This document shows positions 52,098 to 63,620 of a stretch of 64,000 bases of DNA, in pieces. The notes under the pieces were generated by a model, which was given only the letters and a program-made list of their open reading frames with translations, made no database searches and was not told the origin of the DNA. Location of the stretch: NCBI RefSeq assembly GCF_024679095.1, contig NC_066516.1, positions 22,065,035 through 22,129,034 on the forward strand, given 5' to 3'. The number at the start of each line of letters is the position of its first letter. The stretch's first letter is position 1. The position numbers and the translations under genes were made by a program. The stretch is from Eriocheir sinensis (Eukaryota; Arthropoda; Malacostraca; Decapoda; Varunidae).

Positions 52098-52585
52098 AGG
52101 GCTAGGGTGCAGTCAGGGGCGGGGCAAGCTGTCTCCAGCCTTGCCGTGTCTCCGTAGAACTTTACACGTGACTCATGTCCGGCTGGGTCAGTGGGAGTGC
52201 TGCCGCTCGTGAGAGGTTTAACATTTATTTTTATGAAGAACATATCATATTTTCTACTTATATTCCTTCAGACTATTTTAAAAATATAATTGTTATATTC
52301 CTTATCCACCTTAGAACTGCTACGAAAGTTAAATAGAAGTAATAAAATTTTCTTAGCACAACTGTAAAATATGCATGCCTCGTTTCTTTATTGCCGTATA
52401 AATATCAGACGCATAACTAGTTTACTTTTCTTTGGTATATCATAATTCTTACGTTAAACTTGTTTTGGTGTGTTTTAGCATTTGTGATGCCTTTCACATC
52501 ACAGAAGTTACGCATGGCGGGTTTGGGAGACCTGGCAAGGCTGGTCACAGGCCCCGCCCCGCCCTGACCCCACCACAGCCCTGAT
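52098..52585. mobile_element. Foldback element (MITE-like)
   Basis: Left arm AGGGCTAGGGTGCAGTCAGG, then GGGGCGGGGC and CCAGCCTTGCC-TGTCTCC, mirrors the right arm (52500-52583: GGAGACCTGGCAAGGCTGG, then GGGGCGGG complement, then CCACAGCCCT). Arms of about 85 bases flank about 310 bases of AT-rich DNA. Target duplication not clear. Confidence 0.6.
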
Positions 52586-52599
52586 GGCTCTACAATAGT

Positions 52600-52960
<361 letters not shown>

Positions 52961-53263
52961 TTTTATGATGATGATGATGATGGTGGTGACTGTAGGGACA
53001 TTTTTGACAAGTTGGTGAATAATAATAATAACGCTGGTGTAATAGGGTTAATAATAATAAGTGGTGTACTTTTTAATAGGCGTCATAGAGTTGCGACAGA
53101 GGCATGCTAGATTTTTATTTATTTAGAATGCAGGTTCATGCATGGCATAACAGGGAAAAGGTTATGGTGGTGGGAAAAGACCAAGAATCACCCTTAATTG
53201 ATCGCCAGTGTCCAAGAGACCATTACTTACACTTTCCCCTGGACAAAGCTTACACTTTCGTAA

Positions 53264-53400
<137 letters not shown>

Positions 53401-53951
53401 ATAATAATGGTATCTATTATTATTAACTATTTTCACTTGCATTACTTTCATTATAATCAATATTATTATTTTTTTTTTTTTATTATCATTATTATTGTTG
53501 TTCTTGAAGTTGTTATGTCGTCAGTTCATGATGATATTTAATTTTTTTTTAAATGCTCCCTATTTATTGTTTTCATCCAGTTTATCATGCTTGTCTCATC
53601 TCACACTGTGGATAAGAATGATAAGAGATACATGAAATACTAAAGGAGAGGTGTTAGCAAACAAGGTCAGTGAAAAGAGATGGCGTTCGGAATTAATGCT
53701 TGTCGTAGGAATTGAACTAAATAATTTTTTTTTTAAAGGCTTAAATCCAATGACAGTTGTTCCAGGTAATATAAGGGAATACAATAAGGAACGAAGGTTG
53801 AGAAGAGGCAAAGAGGCCTAAACGGGTGTGTACATACTGTGCGACTGAAACACAAGGCACATGCCTTAGCAGCAACAACAGTAATAGTATCCGGGATAAA
53901 AGTAGTAGAGTAGTAGTAGTGGTGGTAGTGGAAGTAGTAGTTGCAGTAGTA

Positions 53952-53953
53952 TA

Positions 53954-54017
<64 letters not shown>

Positions 54018-54066
54018 GTTGTAGTAGTAGTAGTAGTAGTAGTAGTAGTATGTAGAATATATGGTA

Positions 54067-54150
<84 letters not shown>
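53952..54150. repeat. (ATT)n, (GTA)n and (CT)n arrays
   Basis: ATT repeats 53952-54017, GTA repeats about 54020-54050, CT repeats 54068-54150, followed by a short inverted (GA)n. Confidence 0.93.
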
Positions 54151-54152
<2 letters not shown>

Positions 54153-54255
54153 AGAGAGAGAGAGAGACTTGACGGAGCATTGAGGGAGAGAGGGAGGGAA
54201 AGAGGAAGAGGGAGGGAGGGAGGGGGTGGCGGCCCGACTTGCTCAGTTCACATTC

Positions 54256-54343
54256 AGTGTTGAGCTGGGACGGACACCTGGCTGGAGGGAGGCAGCCACA
54301 GTTGCCATTCTTCGCCACGTCATGCGCGCTATGATGGAAGCAG
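54256..54343 (+). promoter_or_regulatory. Candidate core promoter and first exon
   Basis: Initiator TTCAGTG (A at 54256) sits downstream of (CT)n/(GA)n arrays that could act as GAGA elements. A GC-rich leader leads to ATG at 54322 (MRAMMEA) and a GTGGGT donor at 54344 (phase 1). It can splice to 54943. Gene identity unknown. Confidence 0.35.
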
Positions 54344-54942
54344 GTGGGTTTGACATAAATATGGTCTTTAGATTAAGGTTACCCTAGAGAATGAAATGGT
54401 ATTTTCCAATGCCTTGTTATGCATTTTTTTTCCGTTCAACTTTTGGTCATCGGTTTCAATGGTTGTTCAACTTACCATTTTTTTCCTCGTGCTAATTTCA
54501 AGGAAATACGGTGGAACTTTATTCGTTATATAGGTGGAAGCAGTATTATTTTTATGATATTTAATGTGTCGTCAGTAGCAAACACAAAAGTGCATCGCGT
54601 CATTACAATGTAATGCAACAGGAAGTCTTGGTCAATCCCTTTTAGAAGTGCAGTCAGCAATTCTTTAAGAGGCTGTCGGTTTCTTCAAATAAGCAAAGCA
54701 CGTTAATCAATGGATGCATCTCTGTAACTAAACGATACACTTAATGTATTCTGTGACACAAACACGAAGTCGACAATTTCAACCTTAGGAGTGAAGAAAA
54801 ACTAAGCTGATGTCGCCGACCACAAGTATTGGCAGTCTTGTTTTTATATCCGTTGCTTTGGTAAGAGGTTACTAAGTATAACGTTCTACACCCTTCAATG
54901 TACACGTTTATCATAATCTTGTGGTGACCTTGCACCGCGCAG

Positions 54943-55255
54943 GAAGTGGAGGTTTCGCCTGGCTCTTTCTTAGGCGGCCCTCCGCATGGTTGGGCTCTAA
55001 GCCATCGGGACGCCCAGCCGCCCATGAGAACACTCAACAGCCCTGGCACTCCTTCCCCGCCCCGTCTCAAGTTTTGGGGTACTTTGAGGTGGTTGAAGGC
55101 TCTTTTAATGGATCCAAGAGAACAAAGAAAGCAAGCGTTGGGGAGGGTAGGAGAAGGGGGTAAAGAGAGGCTTGTTCAGATGGAGCGGCGGCGGCCGGCG
55201 GTGGCAGCGGTGGTGGTGGTGGTAGTGGGCGGGATGCTGCACGCCTCCTCCCATG
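54943..55255 (+). CDS. Candidate exon encoding a signal peptide, gene not recognised
   Basis: The acceptor CCGCGCAG ends at 54942. An ATG at 55180 encodes MERRRPAVAAVVVVVVGGML followed by HASSH and a GTAACA donor at 55256 (phase 1). A basic n-region, a hydrophobic core and an A-x-S-type cleavage site make a good signal peptide. A competing frame from the upstream exon (G-SGGFAWLFLRRPSAW...) stays open to a TAA near 55163, or to a GTAGGA donor at 55147. The poly-Val core comes from GTG repeats, so chance is possible. Confidence 0.3.
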
Positions 55256-55519
55256 GTAACAGTCAGCTGGCCCCACCCTTTGTCTTCTTCCCTTTGATTT
55301 TGACTTCTATAGGTCACTCCTGCAGCCCCATCGATCCTTCGGCAAGTTCAACGGCAAGTTCTTTCCTCAGTGACCTTTTTTAATTCGATTTTTTTTTTTG
55401 TCTTATCTTACGTTTGCATTGATACATAAATTTCTTTCTCTTCTCCCCTACTTTTGCCATTCTTTCTTTTCCATGTTTTGGAAGCATCATGCTGTCATCG
55501 CCTTTTTTGATGTTTTCTT

Positions 55520-55752
<233 letters not shown>

Positions 55753-55809
55753 GAAACCTAATCTATAGTTCTCCCCTCAACCCATCGAACAAAGAAGAGA
55801 GCTAAGTAG

Positions 55810-56870
55810 TTTTTCCAGGAAGCACAAATTCTAACAAACACACTAGGATTCCTTTCCCCGCATCTTCGCGCATTACTGGGACTTGCTCGTCAATTGCAAT
55901 AGTACTCCTGACCACACACACAAAAAAAAAAAAAACACCCTGAAAAAAAAATAAATAGCTGAGGGATGAAAATGAACTGCTGGCAAAATCAAGATTATTA
56001 TTATTTAACTCAGTGTTGCAGAAATTCCGCTATAGTTGTAAAATCTGTAGCCGCCGCCCTGACACACCTAAGAACCCGAAAATAACCAAGGCGAAAGGGG
56101 ATCGAATAGAAGACAACCCGTTAAAGTAAGTCATGTCTGCCCAGCTAATAGGATGAAACGACGAACAAAGTGTTTGAGAAAAAAATAATGGCATGTGCCG
56201 TTAGATTTAGATTATCATGAGAGAGCAATACAGACTGAGCGGTAATTGTATGTGATTATGTTACCGCTGCAGTAAAAACATTATTGGTTTGACTTTAGTT
56301 AATTTTTATACTTCTCTATTTTTCAGACTATATATTTCTCCTGATTTGAGTATTGACTGGAAGGGTGACTGCGAACATAGTAATCTATCTCGTTCCTCTA
56401 AGTAAGCTGCCAGTCTAATAATGATCATAAACTCAAATCGATGTACACGATGCTTAGTTCATTGTTATTTGAATCGTGGCACATTCTGCTAGGCCAGGTA
56501 GCAACACGGTAGCATAGGGTGGTATAACAAGACACTTTCGCTTCTCACATTATCTATTTCTAAAGGTCAAAGAGGGGGTCAGCTGGGTTCTAATGAGTGT
56601 TTCTACAGGTACATGGTACAGAGAAAGGGTCACATTATCACCAGGGTCATAGAACTGCTCCTGGAAATGCCCACAACTCATACGAAAGCCCTGTCAAATT
56701 AGTGTTCTTGGGCGAGGAAATGTCTTATAATTCGACCCTATATATATAGTGTTTTGCGTGCTAAGTTTGACAAGTAGTATCTAGTGTGAGGACGGTGTTC
56801 TTATCTCCAATACTTTTATGAATGAGATCAGCAGCGGCACCATGATTGCTTGGAGGAGTGATTGCTCTTC
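55810..56870. other. No gene seen
   Basis: AT-rich non-coding sequence without recognised elements. Confidence 0.4.
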
Positions 56871-56875
56871 TATGA

Positions 56876-57121
56876 TATTTTTTTTTATATATAATATCAT
56901 ATGTGATTATATAATATGCATGATTGTTTTTATATAATATTCTTATGAGTGGGAGGTGCTTGCCATCCTAACCCCAGCCAAGGAAAAAGGTATAGAGATA
57001 TTTTTTTTATATATAATATCATATGTGATTATATGATATGCATGATTGTTTTTATATAATATTCTTATGAGTGGGAGGTGCTTGCCATCCTAACCCCAGC
57101 CAAGGAAAAAGGTATAGAGAT
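56876..57121 (+). repeat. Two-copy tandem duplication, 122-bp period
   Basis: The unit from the T-run and TATATATAATATCATATG to GGAAAAAGGTATAGAG occurs twice, in register at 56947 and 57069 (GAGTGGGAGG). The copies are almost identical: one T-run length change and one substitution (TATATAAT/TATATGAT). Confidence 0.9.
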
Positions 57122-57157
57122 TCCGCCCTTCTCCCCGCGAAGACTCAAAAGAACCAT

Positions 57158-57426
57158 GTAAAGGGGCTATTACACTGGGCAAATTTTCCGTGGATCTTCA
57201 GTCAAACCACGATTTCCGCTGGCGTGGTATTTATTTGTTTCTTGTTATTGCTGCTGCTGCTGCTGCTGAAGGTGAGTAGTACCGTCGTCCTTCAGTGAAA
57301 TCTACCGTAGCTTTGGAAGATCGTGGACAGGTCAGAAAACCACGGAAATAGGAGAACCACGCCAGCGGAAATCGTGGTTTGACTGAAGATCCACGGAAAA
57401 TTTGCCCAGTGGAATATCCCCGTAAG
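57158..57426. mobile_element. MITE with ~65-bp terminal inverted repeats
   Basis: Termini GGGGCTATTACACTGGGCAA (57163) and the complement of GGGGATATTCCACTGGGCAA (ends 57421), followed by long matching arms (TTTTCCGTGGATCTTCAGTC, CCACGATTTCCGCTGGCGTGG). Flanks GTAA(A) and GTAA(G) may be the target duplication. The arms are nearly identical, so the element is young. The centre has (CTG)n. Confidence 0.88.
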
Positions 57427-57489
57427 AGAGCTAGGGCAGTGTTCCGCAAGCTTCTCCTCACGACGCCCCAGATGTGTTTGAAGTATTTA

Positions 57490-57660
57490 TCTTTACTTTT
57501 TTTTTTACATCAAAGGATACGACTAAAGGGCAACAAAAAGGGTACCCCCCCAAAAAAGCCCGCTATACTCGCCGCTCCCACAAAAATAAAAAGTAAAGAG
57601 TAGCCAAAAAAGAGGTCAGTTTCGGGTGGAGAGGTGTCTTGATACACTCTACCCATTTCT
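57490..57660 (-). mobile_element. LINE 3' UTR and tail fragment
   Basis: Matches 8021-8170: a T-run, AAAGGGCAAC, AGCCCGCTA-CTCGC, then GAGGTCAGTTTCGGGTGGAG and GGTGTCTTGATAC. Confidence 0.75.
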
Positions 57661-57994
57661 AAGCCCCTTGTTGATACCGAGGGCAGGGCTCCTCTCGCCG
57701 TCTGGTATTTAGTTATTCATGATATAGAAGTGTCGATCCAGTGAGTAGCACTTTGAAAATATATAAAAAACGGAAGAAAAAAAAATGATTGTGGGTCTGT
57801 ATTAAGTTTATAGGGTCGTGTTGTACTTTCACCAAACAGTTTTTTATAAGCATTTCGCATCAGTAATTATTCACTAACAAAAATGCGCTCACACAACTTA
57901 TTAGCAGCATTTTCCGGAGAACAGCGACCTGAATTGGACATGACACTTATTTCCAATGTGACCCTCTAATTCTCTGTACCCTTGTTATCTGTTC

Positions 57995-58292
57995 TTTTTT
58001 TACAGTAAAGGAAACAGCTCAAGGGCAATAAACGAAGAAAAAAAAGGGGAGGGGTCAGTTTCTCTAGGGTGTATGATCAATAAACAAAGAAAAAAAAGGG
58101 GAGGGGTCAGTTTCTCTAGGGTGTATGATCAATAAACAAAGAAAAAAAAGGGGAGGGGTCAGTTTCTCTAGGGTGTATGATCAATAAACAAAGAAAAAAA
58201 AGGGGAGGGGTCAGTTTCTCTAGGGTGTATGATCAATAAACAAAGAAAAAAAAGGGGAGGGGTCAGTTTCTCTAGGGTGTATGATCAATAAA
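57995..58292 (-). mobile_element. LINE 3' end with 5 x 52-bp minisatellite
   Basis: The LINE tail (T-run, AAACAGCTCAAGGGCAATAAA) leads into GGGGAGGGGTCAGTTTCTCT-AGGGTGTATGATCAATAAACAAAG units. Unit starts at 58046, 58098, 58150, 58202 and 58254 give an exact 52-base period. The unit resembles the LINE 3' UTR phrase GAGGTCAGTTTCGGG. The copies look identical by eye. Confidence 0.92.
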
Positions 58293-58619
58293 CACTGGCT
58301 CTCGAAGATGTCGCTAATCCCACTTCGAGTCCAATATTCGTGTGGCCAGTGGTGTTTGTGTTAGTGTGCTGCGTTAATTTCAGTTAAAGTTATTGTTAAA
58401 ATGATTTCTTATTGGTGTCAGTTCGCGATAGCTGTGAGTCAGAAACAGGAAAATACGATGTGCTATGTGGATGAGTACGATAATTTGGTAACGCTGCCCC
58501 GGCGGTCTCCCTGCTCCTGCATGAAGATACCACTGATAATTACTTCACTCTATAGTACACTTCTTTCGTATCATCTATCCCCACTTTCCTCTCACTTTGC
58601 TACTTTCTACCTAATCATC

Positions 58620-58675
58620 TGTCTGTCTATATCTATATCTGTCTATCTATATAGCTATCTATCTATCAATCTATG
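58620..58675. repeat. (TCTA)n degenerate repeat
   Basis: CTATCTATATCTGTCTATC-type tetranucleotide repeats. They create the Ser/Ile-rich ORF across 58401-58709, which is not a credible gene. Confidence 0.85.
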
Positions 58676-59105
58676 TGTGTTTGTCTGCCAGCTTATCTAT
58701 CAGTGGTAAAGTGGGTATGGAGTGCCACGCAAGACCACAGAGACGAGCCGGCCCAACCCTCGCCAGATTGCTCGTGATGGAGGCGGCGATAGTGACGGGC
58801 GCAGACACAGGGGGCGGCTGACACGCACTATGGGTTCACATGATTACTGGTGCCGAAAAATAAAGTGCTCCTTTTCTGCGACTTGCTGCACCGCTCGTTT
58901 ACTGACCATCCAACTACGATATACTGATCATTATAACTTAATTACGGCTTGATTATAAATTATGACAACTTTATAACAAGTGCGATATGACATTAATTGA
59001 ACTCTTAGCATATATAATTTCCTGAAGCAAAGCGTCGCAGTTCTGTACTTGTACGTTTGCAGGGTTTGCAGAAAATGTGAAGAGAAAAAATGTATAAGCA
59101 TGTAT

Positions 59106-59106
59106 G

Positions 59107-59202
<96 letters not shown>
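59106..59202. repeat. (AT)n microsatellite
   Basis: Pure AT array. Confidence 0.97.
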
Positions 59203-59203
<1 letters not shown>

Positions 59204-59409
59204 TCTTGTCTTGTTTTTCGGAAGCTCTCCAGTCTTGTGAATCTTTTTTCTTCCGGCTCGTGCATAAGATTTGTTCACGTCATTTGCTCTAATTATACAT
59301 AGTCATCATTTATAGAGTTTTTTCTTCTATGACCATATATTCGAGTTGAACTTTAGTGTTGAACAAAAGTATAGTATTTTCTTTTCTTCAGCACTATCTT
59401 CTTTATCTT

Positions 59410-60100
59410 CAGCACTACTTTATACTTTTTTCTGTTTAGTTCTATCATCTGATGTAGATCGCCACTTGACACATGAAGAACAACGTCGTCTGCAGATAAA
59501 AAAAAGTCTAGGTATTAGTTTCTGAAACTGAATATCCCTCCTCATCTACAAGTTTAGGTGATATGGTAACGAAATGTCTAATTCTTTTATTTTATAACTG
59601 TTCCATTACCTATATGCAGTTTAATAGTCGATATTCCATCTTTGTGTATGTCTTTAAGAATAGTTCTGCAATAGACTTTCCTTCACCCTATTGTTGAATC
59701 GCATTCAGCACCGTTTTGGTTTGCACTGAGTCGATGTTTTTCTCGTAGTCAATGATAATTACCGAACAAAGCGGCGTTCTGTACTGATCTGTTTTCGGTG
59801 TTACCTGGTTTGCTATCTGGGTGTGACCCCGGGTAGAGAATCCACTTGAAAAGCTAACTTGTTCTCTGGGCTGATTAGAATTTAATGTGTTTGAAATTCT
59901 GTTTGTAATGATTTTTGTGATTAACATGTGGGTAACTGACAGTAAGCTGATGAGGCGATAATTTTTTATATCTCTTTGGTCTCCATTTTCATGAATTAAG
60001 ATGGTGGCTACCTTTTCCGGTATTTCTGAAGTTTTCCTTATTGAGAGACAAATTGAGAAGCTTTGATAGTTTTTATATAGCAATTTCTCCTGCCTCTTTT
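59410..60100 (-). mobile_element. RTE-like LINE reverse transcriptase remnant
   Basis: Minus-strand reading: KVATILIHENGDQRDIKNYRLISLLSV, TKIITNRISNTLNSNQPREQ, then CSVIIIDYEKNIDSVQ, a frameshift, and SADDVVLHVSSGDLHQMIELN (the ADD catalytic box, near 59495-59480). Endonuclease and C-terminus missing. A different family from the Jockey-like copies. Confidence 0.85.
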
Positions 60101-60109
60101 ATAAGCTCT

Positions 60110-60868
60110 ACATCGGTGCCATCTTCCTGGGGAGCTTTTCCTCTTTGCACTATTTTCAGTTCTTTTCATCTCGTGTTTTTAGTGGCGCGGTTTCAGTGAC
60201 ACCTTTGCTTACTTCATGCCGGGCCAGAATGTTTGAGTTATATCCTTCACGGTAAAACTTTTCAGCTATTTTTCTTCTTTATTTTTCCCCTGTTTCTGGA
60301 GGCTGGAGCACAATGCGACAGTTGTGTTCTCAGTAGTTTGTGCCCCTTTCCAGTCCACGACTCAGCTAATTTTGCATATAATTTTCCTTTCTTTACATTT
60401 CTTTACTTAGCCAACAACTTCATACCACAGCATTCCTTTTCTTTTCTTCTTTCAAGTGTATGATTTAGCAGTACATGGTTATTGCTGTCTAATGATATAT
60501 ACACAGATTTATATGCATAATGATATATTATTTATGATTTTTTAGTTAAAGCTGTGCAAAGCGGCTTAAACAAGGTGATAAATGTTACCGAGGTTCAGAC
60601 GTTGTTTTCCGAGGCGCCGTTCAGTATGTTATGATATTACACGTCATGCCAATGTATTTCTATGAAGGAACAATTTTGCCTCGTCGTAAACAGGATCTGC
60701 CCACTCCATTTTCATCGGCATGACCTCCAAGCACATCTTAGACTTAGACGGAGGGACAATTTTAGAACGAGAGAGAATGCAAGCACACGAGAGGAGCTGC
60801 CGAGCACTGCGTTTCATAATAACTCTGTCAGCATTGTATTTATTTAGTGTTGCCTTTCACAGGTGTTG
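60110..60868. other. No gene seen
   Basis: T-rich then mixed sequence; no element recognised. Confidence 0.4.
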
Positions 60869-61106
60869 CTTAAGGGCCGCTTTCACAGTCGTTTTGTTTG
60901 TTTTGATCGTTACCAATGGCGGCGATCGACGCTATAGTTTTCGACGTGAAACTGGTCTATGGGGTAGTGGCGGCTGCAGAGGAAGCGAGAGGTATTGAGT
61001 GTGTGTGGTAAAGTGCGGGGCTAGGCTAACCCCGCAGCCGCCACTACCCCATTCGCCGCCACTGGTAACGATCAACAAACAAAACGACTGTGGAAGCGGC
61101 CCCAAG
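60869..61106. mobile_element. Foldback MITE
   Basis: Left arm GGGCCGCTTTCACAGTCG, TTTTGTTTG, GATCGTTACCAATGGCGGCG (60873-60925) and inner GGGGTAGTGGCGGCTGC (60960-60976) are mirrored by the right arm (61030-61103). The loop holds a small GGGGCTAGGCTAACCCC palindrome (61017-61034). Confidence 0.85.
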
Positions 61107-61412
61107 TCTGTGCGATGCATTGGATTGCACAAAATGACAAACAATTACTTGTGTATTTTCTTATTTTTGTTTTTACGATGAATCAGGCGAAAACTATCGG
61201 TAAAATACAGGTCCCCCCTCCCCCCCCCCCCTTTTTTTTTTTGTTCCCCGCCAGTGGTTTGTACGAGGGTGACACAGCGGATCCACGTGACGGCCTGTCG
61301 TGAAACTTATTAAAGAGCACCGTGATCCTCCTCGGGTTTACGTTTATTACGACTTTCATGTCTTTTTTCGTTTTATCCGACGTTGTATTATAATTAGACA
61401 ACGTATTTTCCT

Positions 61413-61415
<3 letters not shown>

Positions 61416-61455
<40 letters not shown>
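61416..61455. repeat. (GT)n microsatellite
   Basis: GT array. Short (CAGG)n at 61530-61548 and (CTC/CTA)n at 61665-61740 follow. Confidence 0.93.
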
Positions 61456-61934
61456 TAATTTCGCAAAACTTTGAAATACTAGGCGCTTTTGAAACACCAG
61501 GGATGAACGTAGCAAGCAGGTCATAGGGCAGGCAGGCAGGCAGGCAGAGGTGACCTATCAGTGCATAGTTCTATTTTCAGGAAGGAAAGGTTGAATGGAG
61601 TGACTCTATTTTTTCTTATTTTGAGAGATTTCATCACTCTCCTTTATCGTTATCGTCATCTTTCTCGTCGTCGTCGTCCTCCTCCTCCTCCTCCTCCTCT
61701 TACTATTACTACTACTACTACTACTTCTACTACTACTATTTCTTTTGTACTGCTGCTACTGCTACTACTTGTACTAGCAACAATAACTACTACATCAGCC
61801 ATTACTTATTGGAACTACTAGGCTTACTACTTAATCACGACTAAGAATGATAACTAATGCTGCTGAGAATAATTATAAACTACTCTTCCCTATACAAATG
61901 TTGCAGTTTTTAATAAATAAAGCATTTATGCGGG

Positions 61935-62750
61935 CACGTGATAAACTTTCAGAATCAACTCAATTGTATCATTTTTAGTCACTCAAGGAACGCCGCTCAA
62001 CCAAATTCTGATATCTTGATAGACAACCAAGTAATCCACTCTCTTCACTCTCTAAAACTATTTCGGGTTACGTTAGATTCCAACTTAACCTTTAAGATTC
62101 ATGTTAGGAAAGCTTTCTAATTTCCTGGAAGGGATCTAATAAGAATATGCAGTGCTATTTTTAATGATGACAATATTTTTTTTTTCTTTCCTTTTGTCTT
62201 ATGAGTATACTGTGGTCCAGTTTGAATGTCGGCAGCTCCATCTCATCTCAAACTTTTAGATCGTTCTTTCAACCCAATAAAGTTAGTGCCCAACCTCAAC
62301 ATGCAATTTTGTCATCGTCGACTGGATAGTGCTTTGACCGTGTTTTTTGTATTGTATTGTATTGTATTGTATTGTATTGTTTTGTTTTATTGTATTTTAT
62401 TTTCACAACGCTTTACCGGCTCAATGGCAACATATTCGCTTACACGCCTTAGTTTACAATTCTATGATCGTGCTCTTCAACCATTTCTTTGCGCAACATA
62501 CATCACGGCAGCCAATATAAATAAAATTCGCCTGCGCTACTAACAGGCCGGGGTCGTCCAAGAGGCCCCTCAAGAGAGCCTACCGGCGTAACAGGCAGCA
62601 CCTAAAAATAAAAATAAAAACTAATAGCTTTTCCTCTTCGTTTACTCCCAGTTTGATTAAAATATGGAATGTACTTCTAGATGAGATTGTCTTTCTTGTT
62701 GACAATGATCAGTTTAAAGCAAAATTCAACACCCACTCTTAACTAATTAG
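61935..62750 (+). mobile_element. LINE C-terminal remnant with nested SINE piece
   Basis: Reading with CIIFSHSRNAAQPNSDILID, SLKLFRVTLDSNLTFKIH, then MSAAPSHLKLLDRS and a final KIWNVLLDEIVFL near 62660. It is interrupted by (TTGTA)n at 62350-62380 and a SINE 3' fragment at 62498-62625. Not functional. Confidence 0.75.
62498..62625 (+). mobile_element. SINE 3' end fragment
   Basis: CATCACGGCAGCCAATATAAATAA, GCCTGCGCTACTAACAGGCC, then an A-rich AAAAATAAAAATAAAAAC tail; matches the 3' end of the SINE at 17841-18155. Confidence 0.75.
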
Positions 62751-62891
62751 GGTTTGTTTTTGTTCCCTCCTTTTGTTTTTCTACTTAATTAATTTGCTGT
62801 TACTGTCTCTTATTTTTCATATCCATAGCTGCTCATCGAGGGGACTGTGTTTAGACAAATGTTTTCTTTTATTTTACCTTGATGCTCTCTT

Positions 62892-62893
<2 letters not shown>

Positions 62894-62941
<48 letters not shown>

Positions 62942-62955
62942 TACTACTACTACTG

Positions 62956-62993
<38 letters not shown>

Positions 62994-63024
62994 ACTGCTA
63001 GTACTTGTAATAATAATAATAATG

Positions 63025-63100
<76 letters not shown>

Positions 63101-63112
63101 TAATAGCAATAA
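62894..63112. repeat. (CTA/CTG)n then (AAT)n arrays
   Basis: CTA repeats with CTG and GTA variants to about 63005, then AAT repeats to about 63110. Confidence 0.95.
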
Positions 63113-63119
63113 TAATACG

Positions 63120-63460
63120 TGTGGGTATATGATCGTTTGCTTGTTGTCATCCTGTGAACAATGTTGTATTAGCAGGATGTCTAATTGTTCTTCATTCGTT
63201 GTGGTGGCCTGCTGCTTCAGCATCCCGCGGGTGTCAAGCCCACGTAGGTCAGTGGGGCGTGTCCCGTGCCGTGGTGACGGCCCGGCAGCGCCAGCGGGAA
63301 GGCCAGCACCAGCACCGCGGCTCGTGGCCACCCTCACAAAATGGAGGGCTGGGACGGCACTGGCAGGCCGATGTTCGCTTTTCAGCTAGGAACAGGATAT
63401 ATGTGTAACTATTATTCTATATGTATAAATTGCGCTGGTCATAATAAACCAAGGCAAGGT
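63120..63460. other. GC-rich patch, no gene assigned
   Basis: 63200-63375 is unusually GC-rich for the window (CCCGGCAGCGCCAGCGGGAA and neighbours). Overlapping ORFs on both strands; no family resemblance or clear splice pair. Confidence 0.35.
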
Positions 63461-63526
63461 TTGTTTTCATTTGGTCTCACACTTTTTATTAATTGCTCTG
63501 AAGGTGTCAATCGGGGGTTTTGCTCC

Positions 63527-63620
63527 GCCTTTCATGTGTGTGAGTGTGTGAGGTTTCAGCCGTACCCAGAGATCCGTCATTTCTGGGCTCCGATCTCAGT
63601 CGGGGAAGTTATACTGGATG
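63527..63620 (+). mobile_element. SINE body fragment, diverged
   Basis: GGTGTCAATCGGGGGTTTTG (from about 63506), GTGAGGTTTCAGCCGTACCC and CGATCTCAGTCGGGGAAG resemble the body of the SINE at 49209-49430. The head is missing. Confidence 0.55.

Noticed and set aside
58026..58292. CRISPR-like array (regular 52-bp repeat)
   Set aside because: Whole units repeat with no unique spacers, in eukaryotic LINE-derived DNA.
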